A stretch of DNA of 24,428 nt from Baffinella frigidus (lineage: Eukaryota > Cryptophyceae > Cryptomonadales > Baffinellaceae). Made by a program: the position numbers and the translations under genes. Below are positions 16,758 through 24,355 of the stretch, piece by piece. The stretch spans positions 97,343 to 121,770 of the forward strand of contig MU646892.1 in the NCBI GenBank assembly GCA_026770585.1, written 5' to 3'. The notes under the pieces were generated by a model that had not been told where the DNA came from, made no database searches, and saw only the letters and a list, made by a program, of their open reading frames with translations. Numbering within the stretch: position 1 is the first letter of the stretch; every line of letters starts with the position of its first letter.

Positions 16758-19700
16758 GTTCCTTCCCACACAGCGGACTTCGAAGGGATTTCGAATTACC
16801 CGTAAGCGATAAGACCTAAGACCATACGGTAGGCAATAGCGTAGGGGAAATGGGGGGTTTCTACGGACAAGGTAACGAAAAATGGCTTAGAGTTGGCAAT
16901 AATTTCCCTCGTAGCACGCTGTGTGGCTAGCTCTGCATCTCTCGCGTTGACCGCGTTTATTCTCAAGTTGGCATCCTGGGTGTGGGGTACAAATCCGTCA
17001 ATTTTGGAGCGGAAAAGAGCCCGGGCTCACCAAATTGGTGACCCGAATGGCCTGAGACAAATAGCTGGTAGCTAAACGCGCGGCGTGGACGCTGGTGCCA
17101 ACCCTCGAGTGCAAACCCTCGAGTGCACCATTCATCAACCTGGTTACGGCAGGACTGTCGAGACGGCGCGAGGGGTGTGGTCACAAGCCTGAGCGCTGGA
17201 CCTCAGGCCTGCATGATTACAGGCGTTGGATGGCGCACCATGTCAGAAACCGCGCTGGAGTGTTGTACCACCGACGCGAGGGTGTGGTGATGGTGACGCC
17301 TGAGGTCTGGACTCCTGCAGGCGTTGCATGGCGATGAGACCTGGACTGTTGACGTATCACCTGCAGGCAGTCGTTGGTCCTGAGGTCTGGAATATGATGC
17401 AGGCGTTGGACGGCGGGGCGTGCGTCAACGCATACTGCCGCGGGCCTGACAAGTGGGTCAACATCTCCATGGGTGAGATCGCTGGCGCCGACGAGGTGTT
17501 TCCCCCACCGCGAGCTACCAAGGGATTTCGTGAGTCACCCGTGTGTCAATAATCATTGGGAGCCTACGGTAGGCCATCCGTAGGGACACGGGGTTCTCCC
17601 TACATATATCCCAACCAGGTCCTTCACTTCCTTCTCCCGAGCAGAGTCTACCTCTGCCTGAGTTTTATTCTGACTCGGCCTTCAAGTATTTAATACCAGA
17701 AATCCAGTACAACAGGACTAATATGAGCCTTCAGGACGAGCCATAATACAACCCAGGCAGAGCTAGAGCGTTGACCATCCCGCCCGTACGAATGATGGGC
17801 ACCAGTAAACTCGATGGGAGCATCCATAGTTTTCAAACCATCCTCGCCTTTCGGGAGCTCGCCCCTAGGGTTATACCTCTGTTACGTTACACCATGCTCC
17901 CACGAAGAAGGGCCAGTACTTTGATCATGTAGAGATTATTGCCGCTCCCCGTTGCGTTTCGCCCTCTGGAGATGCTGCCCCTACCCCCCCCGCCGCCCCA
18001 CATATTTAAAGATGTAGCCTTCAGTTGCAAGGTAAGAATATTCTCTGATTTGCATACTTGCGGGCCACCCTGCTCTCTTCGATCTCTGTCTAGTCGCCCC
18101 CTGCCAGTCGGTTTCCACCCTAAACCCTAAACACTAAACCCTAAACACTAAACACTAAACACTAAACCCTAAACTCTCAACTCTAAACCCTAAACCCTAA
18201 ACCCTAACCCCCCCCCCCTCACCTTGCGGCAGGCGCACTGCGGGCTGAACGCGCAGTGGATGGAGCTGAACAACTTCACGGCGATCCACCTCGCGGCCGC
18301 CGCGGGCAACGCTGGCATCATCGATATGCTGGTACTGATTATGTGCCAGGATGCCCACCGATGCACGTCCTTATTACTATATAATGTTATACATGATATA
18401 CCAGGATATATCCATGAGCTGTCGGACATTTGGTAGCATGACACCTACCGCGGGCAACGCCGGCGTTGGCACGTGCTGGCATCCACGCTGGCATCATGGA
18501 CATGCTGGTTCCACCCCGCGTGCTCTCATCCAGCGCCGTGCAACCCTGCGGTTTCTGATAGAAACTTGCCAGCAAGCGCTAATTCAAATTTTCCATTTAA
18601 AGCATCTGTGAATTTTATTCGCACCATAACGATTGGTGGCGAGATGCCCTCCGTCTCACAGCCTCCCACGTCTTCAACGTGTGCGTTGTTTCGAGCGTTT
18701 GTTAGAGAATTCAGGTCCTGGGAGTCTCATTCCTCAGACACCTACCACCAGCAACCTGAAACAGCTTATTTCGGTTCTAGAAGCATCGGATATTTATTCC
18801 TTAGGACCCTACAGTAGGATATCCCTAGGTTTTCTCAGGGGGTGAATAGATGGCGTTGATACTTTCAAGCGTACATCCTGGGGGAAACCTGTTCTTGGAA
18901 ACTCCGATTTAAGCTGTTTCGGACTGTTGGTGGTAGCGCTCGCGATGCATTGATTAGATTCCAGATCGAGAACCCTCGCATTACCCTGGAATGCGACAAC
19001 AACTCGCGTTGCACACGCCTTTGCACGCGAGACTGTCTCGCGTTGTCTGGAATGTGCCAGCAAGCCTCTTATCATCCAACTGCGAGTGCACGCCTCTGAA
19101 CGTGATACTGTGGGGTGCGAAGGTTGAGAAGGGAGCGGACTTCAACGCTGAGTGCCTCCAGGTGCCGCCCCTTCCTTTCGTAAACCTTCAGTGTATTCAA
19201 TATGTTTGCTGCCACTCCTGGAGCAGACACGTGCATTATGCTTTGGCAGAGAGTGAATTGGCAGAAACAGACATCAACCCGATGACGCTCGTAGCCTCAC
19301 CAAGAACCGATTCACCCTGCCCCACCAGTCTCCCGCCCAGACCCCCCCCGCCACGCCAGGAATCAGCGACAAGTCCGTCTGGACCCCGCCCTTCCCCTTA
19401 TCCGTGGTGTGCATGGTGAGCATGCACTGAGAAGCGCACAGAGCCAGAAACCTTGGTGGCGCAAAGCAGATCCGGGTCTGAGGTCTCAAGGCGTGGCGGG
19501 GCGCTGTCCTGGCTGATCAGTGTCTGAATCCCTCCCTTCTGAGGGAACCGGAGCAACCTGTCGGCCCTACCTCCCCCGCAACTCCCACAGCCGCTCGTTG
19601 AGCACACTACCCCGAGCCTCGTCACTTAACGCAAGGCTTGAGCGTGTGATGTCTCAACGCCTGACCAGGGCATGTCTGATCGGCAGAGGGTGCACCCATT

Positions 19701-22685
19701 CCCGTCGGTATGGGGGCTGTCTGGCTGCTCGACTCTAGACCCTAACGCACCTACACCGTTGAGAGGGTGCACCTGTTGCGGTGCGGTGCAACCCGGATCT
19801 GGGTGTGATGTCTCACGGCCTGACCGGGGCCCATCCGATCGGCAGAGGATGCACCCGTTCCCGTCGCTCATGGGGCTGAGCGTGCCGTTCGCCTCGCAAC
19901 CGGTGCCGATCATCTACAAGTGCACGCCCCTCCGCCTCGCTCGCGCCGCCGCCTCCGGGTATCCCTTCCTCTCTGTTTCCTTTCTGTCTCTTGCGTCGCC
20001 AACAGGTTAGGTGCCTCAGTCCCCAGGCTCGGCAACAGGTTAGGAACCTCAGTCTTGTGAAGCGCGTTGTTCCCGCAGCTGCCGCAAGCGGGTACCTCTC
20101 CATCCCTAGCCTCAGAAACAGGTTAGGGACCTCAGACTTGGAACGGCAGCGCGCCTCGAGCGCGCCGCCACCCTCTCCCTCTCCTCTCCGTCCCTACCCT
20201 TTCCTTTTCTGTCCCTAGCCTCGGCAACAGATTAGGAACCTGAGGCTTGTGAAGCGCGGTGTTTCCGCAGCGGCCGCCTGCGGGCAACGATTCCTGGCCC
20301 TGCCTCAGTCAAAGCGGCCTCGCCATAAAATACACTTTGAGCTCGAAATCTAGTAAACGATCAGTCAATCCGACCCAGGCAGAGCTAGAAGTTATGTGTC
20401 TGACAGCGCTTTGGGGGACCTGGGCAGACGGATCCCTAAACCCTAAACCCTAAACCTGAACAGGCGGTGCTTCTTCTCGGCGTATCAGAAGTCAGTGGAG
20501 AAGCTCGAGAACTATGGCGCTGCCGATCGCGACTTCCACTACCCTCTCAACACTGTAACCCTCCCGCTTCGTCTTCTTCTTCTTTGTTACTCTCGAGCCT
20601 GGAGATAAGTGATGCCCCCCACCCACGACACGCTCACTCCCCTCTCCACACTGCAACCCTCCCACCTACTACCCTCTACCCTCTCAACACTGTCACTCCC
20701 CCGCCGCCCACTCCCCCAATCGTGCACCCTCTCAACACTGTAAGAGCGCCCGCTCCTGCAGTCTTACATGCCTCTCAACACTGTGCAGCCCCCTCCCACT
20801 CTCTCACTACCCTCTCGCTACCCTCCCACTTCCCTCTCAACTCTATAATCCGCCCACCCTTTTTCTTATGTATTACTTTCTTATGTATTACTCTCGAGCC
20901 TGGAGATGCGTGATGCCCCCCACCCGCGACACGCTCACTCCCCTCTCCACACTGTGCGATCCCCGCCCCCCACTTCCTTCCTGCTACTCTCCCAACACTC
21001 TCAACACGTCCACTCGATGTGGGTAAGTAGTTACATGCCAAACAGTGGTGAGACTGTGTGCACGCCGCCCACACCCGCTATCCTTCATACGCCAGTTTGG
21101 GCTCAAGCCAACCCCCGAATGTTGTCAACTGCAAACGAAAGTTGGCACTGCGGCAAACGTCTTTCGACAAGTGTCCATGAGGGTTGACTCAGCCAAAACT
21201 TTCGACTGGCTTTGTTCTTAGGGAAAGCATGCTTCTGTCTTGGCGGGAATATATATTCCTTTTTGCCATCTTGAGGGTGGAATATGCTCGCTTGGCCTCG
21301 ACATAGCTTTACCATAGCACGCAACCCACCCATAACATAGCAAAAAGGTGGTTTGTTTTAATTAGGTTCCGATGTGAATTCGCAGATGATCTTGGGGATG
21401 GCATTCACGCTTTTGTGTGGCATGTTAGGGCGGTTGGTGCTATCTTGGGCATACAACCCATGCCTGACATAGCATACACGTGACACTGATGCAGCAGCCT
21501 CCCGATATGAAATGGCAGATGATATTGGGCATGGCGTTCGGGGGAGCGTATCTCGGTCTCAAGAAGTGGCCCTTCGCCTGGTCTCCCCCCCCCCCCCCTG
21601 GGTCTCACGGGCTGGTCTAACGCCTGGTCTCCCCCCATCCCCTCGGTCGGGAATTGGAGTGTCGGGAATTGGAATTAGTATTGGAGCACCCTGGGTGTCA
21701 AAAAGTGGCCCAACGCCTGGTCTCCCCCCCTTTCCTCGGTCGGGGATTGGAGTGTTGGGAATTGGAATTGCTTTGTGGAGCACCCTGGGTCTCAAGAATT
21801 GGCCCAACGCCTGCCCCCCCCCCCCTCTCCCCGGGTCTCAAGCGCTGGTCCAACTCATTATCCCCCCCCTCACCTCCCTCGGTATCAAGGGCTGGTACCC
21901 CTTAAAGTGGCCAGTAGGCGCATACGCCCTACCTAGGACCCGTCGGGGATCAATTTTGACCCCCTGGCAACTCACGGGTTATAACGCCTGGTTTCCCCCC
22001 CACCTCCCCTCCCCTCCCCGGGACGTGCGGTGTGCGGCGTGCGCGCGGATGTTGCACTCCACCTTCCTCAAAATCTAGGTGCATCGGGACCACGGGATTA
22101 GTGTTGAGGCTTCAGGTTCAGGGTTCAGGGTTCATGGTCCAGGGCCCAGGGTTCAGGGTTCAGGGTTGCGGGTTGAGGGTTGAGGTTTGAGGGTTGAGGG
22201 TGTAAAACAGGGCTACACGCGGTGGTGCAAGAGCACCCGGGTATCGATGATGCTCAGTGGCTGAGAGCTGAGGCGCCTCTGCTCGGTTGTCTGTTGGGTG
22301 CACCTTCCCCGTGGGTGCCATGCCACTTGTCGCCTCGCGGATCAATGTGTGTGCCGGCTTTTGGGGTTGACCTACACCCTGACCTCTCACCTTTCACCCC
22401 TAACCCTTAAACCCAAAACCCTCAACTCTAAACCCTAATCCCTAAACTACAAACCACAAACCACAAACCACAAACCACAAACCACAAACCACAAACCACA
22501 AACCCTAAACCCTAAACCCTAAACCCTAAACCCTACACCCTACACCCTACACCCCAAACCCTAAAACTTAAACCCCAAACCCCGAACCCCAAACCCCGAA
22601 CCCCAAACCCTAAACCCTTAACAGGTTCACGGAGTGGCCCTTCAACTGGGCCGACTACCCCGACATGGCCAAGTACACCAAGTAG
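16134..22685 (+). CDS. Ankyrin-repeat protein with signal-like leader, 9 exons, complete
   Basis: Exons: 16134-16757, 17403-17472, 18012-18031, 18233-18331, 19123-19161, 19846-19958, 20464-20554, 21519-21580, 22625-22685. They sum to 1,179 nt, exactly 393 codons, with phase agreement at all eight junctions. Residues 1-19 are basic and 20-40 hydrophobic (GLLTVVAAVACLSARFTLAL), like a signal peptide. 'VVRLRGG' follows at about 72-78, then an acidic, Ala/Pro/Lys/Glu-rich linker to about 185. Three ankyrin repeats follow: 'NERLWEAAAEGNEPMIQKAL', 'TAIHLAAAAGNAGIIDMLVE' + 'KGADFNAE', and 'CTPLRLARAAASG'...'VEKLENYGAADRDF'. The tail is 'LKKWPFAWFTEWPFNWADYP'. Ankyrin repeats bind protein partners; the leader suggests entry into the secretory route or a complex plastid. 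I do not recognise a named family. Confidence 0.88.
16773..16860. repeat. Dispersed repeat A, copy 2
   Basis: GACTTCGAAGGGATTTCG...CATACGGTAGGCAATAGCGT, matching copies at 12605-12720 and 17513-17605. It begins about 15 bp beyond the A1 donor. Confidence 0.8.
16957..17047. repeat. Dispersed repeat B
   Basis: TTCTCAAGTTGGCATCCTGG...GGTACAAATCCGTCAA...CTCACCAAATTGGTGA, shared with 6537-6620 and in part with 5008-5046. It contains the palindrome TCACCAAATTGGTGA. Confidence 0.8.
17190..17340 (+). repeat. Two copies of A2 acceptor edge
   Basis: GATTACAG|GCGTTGGATGGCG (about 17213-17235) and CTCCTGCAG|GCGTTGCATGGCG (about 17312-17335) copy GATGCAG|GCGTTGGACGGCG of A2. Each carries an intact AG acceptor and a preceding CTGAGGTCTGGA-like stretch. 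Confidence 0.9.
17403..17472 (+). CDS. Ankyrin gene exon A2
   Basis: Acceptor ATGCAG|GCGTTG, donor ATGG|GTGAGA; 23 codons plus one base. 'ALDGGACVNAYCRGPDKW' completes repeat 1 (ALD.GA.VNA). Two degraded copies of its acceptor edge lie upstream at 17195-17240 and 17300-17335. Confidence 0.9.
17513..17605. repeat. Dispersed repeat A, copy 3
   Basis: TACCAAGGGATTTCGTGA...GCCTACGGTAGGCCATCCGT, about 40 bp beyond the A2 donor. Confidence 0.8.
17652..17762. mobile_element. MITE-like element (CTCTGCCTGAGT family)
   Basis: The left arm CTCTGCCTGAGTTTTATTCT and the reverse complement of the right arm (17737-17762, CTCTGCCTGGGTTGTATTAT) form TIRs. It is about 111 bp, non-coding, possibly flanked by CTA on both sides. 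Confidence 0.82.
18012..18031 (+). CDS. Ankyrin gene 20-nt micro-exon A3
   Basis: A pyrimidine-rich tract leads to TTTAAAG|, followed by 20 bases and the strong donor AAG|GTAAGAA. It encodes the second and third bases of an Asp codon plus VAFSCK. It is needed because A2 ends in phase 1 and A4 begins in phase 0; splicing A2 to A4 directly would require the weaker donor TGG|GTCAAC. Confidence 0.7.
18117..18212. repeat. Telomere-like array, CCCTAAA / CACTAAA
   Basis: CCCTAAA and CACTAAA units followed by a C run, forming the pyrimidine-rich lead to the A4 acceptor. Confidence 0.95.
18233..18331 (+). CDS. Ankyrin gene exon A4
   Basis: Acceptor GGCAG|GCGCAC after a CCCTAAA array, donor ATGCTG|GTACTG; 33 codons, phase 0-0. 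'NNFTAIHLAAAAGNAGIIDM' is a clear ankyrin helix-turn-helix. Confidence 0.95.
18332..19122 (+). other. Ankyrin gene intron A4-A5
   Basis: Besides the A4 copies it has a weak repeat-A relative (18795-18840) and internal repeats around CTCGCGTTG and GTGCACGCC (18960-19105). GAGTGCACGCCTCTGAACG resembles A6 AAGTGCACGCCCCTCCGCC. No further exon is needed for phase. Confidence 0.6.
18440..18515 (+). repeat. Two degenerate copies of A4 3' end with donor
   Basis: ACCGCGGGCAACGCCGGCG (18447-18465) and ACGCTGGCATCATGGACATG-CTG|GTTCC (about 18486-18511) copy the A4 end ...GGGCAACGCTGGCATCATCG...ATGCTG|GTACTG. The second keeps the GT. Confidence 0.9.
19123..19161 (+). CDS. Ankyrin gene exon A5 (39 nt)
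   Basis: Acceptor GCGAAG|GTTGAG, donor CTCCAG|GTGCCG; 13 codons. It encodes 'VEKGADFNAECLQ', which completes the repeat begun in A4 (IIDML + VEKGADFNAE). Confidence 0.9.
19670..19780 (+). repeat. Copies of A6 acceptor edge
   Basis: TGATCGGCAG|AGGGTGCACCC then ATTCCCGTCGGTATGGGGGC (19677-19720) copies A6 GATCGGCAG|AGGATGCACCC...; a fainter one, GAGAGGGTGCACCTGTTGC, is at 19759-19778. Confidence 0.9.
19846..19958 (+). CDS. Ankyrin gene exon A6
   Basis: Acceptor CGGCAG|AGGATG, donor CCGG|GTATCC; 37 codons plus two bases. A hydrophobic insert ('SLMGLSVPFASQPVPIIYK') precedes repeat 3, 'CTPLRLARAAAS'. The acceptor choice is supported by a copy at 19678-19720 that retains GATCGGCAG|AGGGTGCACCC. 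Confidence 0.87.
19990..20290 (+). repeat. Tandem copies of A6 donor edge and intron start
   Basis: Units combine GCCGC-rich codons plus G|GTAYC with GGCAACAGGTTAGGAACCTC, starting near 20003, 20030, 20113 and 20221. CGCAGCTGCCGCAAGCGG|GTACC at about 20076-20098 is the clearest copy of the A6 end CGCCGCCGCCTCCGG|GTATC. Confidence 0.85.
20298..20394. mobile_element. Diverged MITE-like element (CTCTGCCTGAGT family)
   Basis: The right end CCCAGGCAGAGCTAG is identical to that of the 17652-17762 element. The left end CCCTGCCTCAGTCAAAGCGG is diverged. Confidence 0.65.
20436..20457. repeat. Short CCCTAAA block before A7 acceptor
   Basis: Three CCCTAAA units immediately precede CTGAACAG. Confidence 0.95.
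20464..20554 (+). CDS. Ankyrin gene exon A7
   Basis: Acceptor CTGAACAG|GCGG after CCCTAAA units, donor AACACT|GTAACC; one lead base plus 30 codons. 'RCFFSAYQKSVEKLENYGAA' then 'DRDFHYPLNT' completes repeat 3. Confidence 0.93.
20540..20960 (+). repeat. Array of A7 donor-edge copies
   Basis: The true junction CCCTCTCAACACT|GTAACC recurs as CCTCTCAACACT|GT at about 20680, 20729 and 20771, and as CCTCTCCACACTG variants at about 20641 and 20942. Within the array a block of about 67 bp (20587-20653) is repeated at 20888-20954. Confidence 0.92.
21377..21402 (+). repeat. Copy of A8 acceptor edge
   Basis: AATTCGCAG|ATGATCTTGGG-GATGGCATTC copies A8 AATGGCAG|ATGATATTGGGCATGGCGTTC. It is upstream in the same intron. 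Confidence 0.9.
21519..21580 (+). CDS. Ankyrin gene exon A8
   Basis: Acceptor ATGGCAG|ATGATA, donor CGCCTG|GTCTCC; 20 codons plus two bases. It encodes 'MILGMAFGGAYLGLKKWPFA', hydrophobic and then basic. A copy of the acceptor edge lies at 21377-21402; donor copies fill 21590-21990. Confidence 0.87.
21590..21995 (+). repeat. Array of A8 donor-edge copies
   Basis: About six degenerate copies of GTCTCAAGAAGTGGCCCTTC-GCCTG|GTCTCCCCC (starts near 21600, 21696, 21788, 21836, 21881, 21967), separated by C runs and GGGAATTGGAGT units. Most are frame-disrupted; some keep CTG|GTCTCC. Confidence 0.9.
22108..22203. repeat. Telomere-like array, TTCAGGG / TTGAGGG (G-rich in sense RNA)
   Basis: GGTTCAGGG and GGGTTGA units on the plus strand, in the A8-A9 intron before the opposite-sense block at 22384-22622. 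Confidence 0.92.
22384..22622. repeat. Telomere-like array, CCCTAAA with CAAACCA sub-block
   Basis: CCCTAAA, CCCTACA and CCCCAAA units, with a homogeneous CAAACCA run at about 22449-22500. It leads directly to the A9 acceptor. Confidence 0.95.
22625..22685 (+). CDS. Ankyrin gene last exon A9
   Basis: Acceptor CTTAACAG|GTTCAC after a long CCCTAAA array; one lead base, 19 codons and TAG. It encodes 'FTEWPFNWADYPDMAKYTK'. Its WPF.W motif resembles the A8 end 'KKWPFAW', so A8 and A9 may share ancestry. Confidence 0.93.
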
Positions 22686-23234
22686 GTTTTCAGGCGAGAT
22701 TCTCACTCAGCCTCACAACATGTCCCGACCTGAGGCTCCATGACCTGTCAGGACGGAGTCCTGGGCATGTCAAGTCACTCCGTGAGATGGAAAACCACTT
22801 TTATTGAAACGGGTATGTAGGCACGGCAGCGCCAAGCTTCACGTAGGGGGCACGAGAGGTGCGTGGGCTGTGTTGGGATCGAGCCCGAGAATCCCGAGGG
22901 TGTGGGGACGGAGTTCTGGGAATGTAAAGTCGCTCTGGCCATCCTACACGGGACTGTGTCCAGACACATCAGGCAAGGAAACGGATTATCTCGGATGTAT
23001 TCGGGGTAGATCTATTTCGGGGGGGGGGGTCGCCGCAAGCGGGAATCCCGTGTCAGTAAAGATCCTCATTCGAGCAGGCTGACTTCGATTATAATGGCTC
23101 TAGTGGCTTCCGATACACGCACTGTATTGGGATACCGACCGACTGTTTTACTCGTCATTTACAGCAGCCACGCCTTTCATGTCGGCGTCTTTTGCAGACA
23201 CGCACATTTTGCGCCCCGCTCCACAATCCTCACC
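22686..23234. other. Convergent intergenic spacer
   Basis: It lies between the stop of the ankyrin gene (plus) and the stop of the NPF gene (minus). It has a direct repeat of about 31 bp, GGACGGAGTCCTGGGCATGT... (22751-22781 and 22906-22936), and a G run at 23020-23029. No convincing gene or poly(A) signal is seen. Confidence 0.7.
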
Positions 23235-24355
23235 TCACGCGAACGGATTGTGCGACACTTGATCTACAAAGGGGTTGTAGCTATCCCCTCCCGCACCCAC
23301 ACCCTCCCCTTCAAACACATCGTCATCGTCATCCTCCCCGTCCCCGAACCCCACCCAGCCAACCCCCGCCCCCGTCCCACTAGAACCTGTCAACCCTTCT
23401 CCGAATCGTGCAGAGGAGTCTCCCAACCCTTCTCCGAATCCCGCATTCGCGTGGTTGCCCCCTAAGGTCGCGGCGCCGAACCCTTGCACCCCCCCCCCAA
23501 CAACACCGAAATCCAACACCCGCACACTACCACCAGACCCCTGCACCCCAACACCATTACCGAACCCTTGCACCCCCCCGCCAACAGCACCAAATCCTTG
23601 CGCAGTCCCCACACCATCACCGAAGCCCAACACCCCCACAACATCCCCGACGCCCAGACTCCCTCCCGCCTCCTGCCCCTCACGGACCACAGACAGCCCT
23701 GCCCCCACCGCAGCCCAGTCGGTACTCTCGCCGCCAGAGGAACTCGAGGGGTGCGAACCAGGCCTCGTGGGGGGGCGCCCCCCTTCCTCCGTGGCCTCTT
23801 CCTTCCACACAACTTCCTTCCCCAACCCCGCTCCCGCCCCCCCCCCCCCCCCCCCCCCCCCCCGGGGGGGGGGGGGCGAAGCCCTGAGGCGCATCCCCCA
23901 CGCCGTGCCCCCCTCCCCCCGCCGCGCCGCCACCCGCAGCCATCCCATTGCTTTCCATCTCGAAGAACGCGCCTGGTGCTCCTGCTATCCCAGCATCAGC
24001 AGACGCTCCTGCTGCCCCGCACCGAGCATCCGCAGACTCTCTTCCTATCTTGAAGAGAGCATCAGCAGACGCGACGCGCGCAGACTCCCCCCAGTCAGCC
24101 CAGTCCTCCTCCTCGCCCGGGCTTGCTCCTTCCTCTTCATCACCCGGTGAGTGCTCTGCTCCGCCCGCCACCTCCGCGAGAGCGCCAGTCTCCCCCCCGC
24201 CCTTCACGTCTCCGCTCGTGTCTCCAAACTCCGCCCATTCCACTTCCCTCTGCGCGCACAATTGACTCTCATCCCCCACCACACTCCGCACGTCCACACA
24301 CCCCGGAGAGAATCCTCCCCCAAACCCCCCCTCCTCCACTCCCAAGGCGGGCCCC

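Noticed and set aside
16135-16771. Minus-strand extension of the first VPS8 exon through the ankyrin exon A1
   Set aside because: The composition is that of a shadow of A1 (complement of its Ala/Glu-rich linker); the MM pair at 16135 is the better start.
21512-22078. 188-codon ORF MADDIGHGVRG...
   Set aside because: It reads through exon A8 in another frame and then the donor-copy array; the splice model with exact phase is preferred.
22804-23082. 93-codon plus-strand ORF in the intergenic spacer
   Set aside because: It includes one half of a local direct repeat and a G run; no motif or splice support.
23408-24265. Several plus-strand Pro/His-rich ORFs
   Set aside because: They are complements of the Gly/FG-rich minus-strand coding sequence; the NPF-containing frame is far more protein-like.
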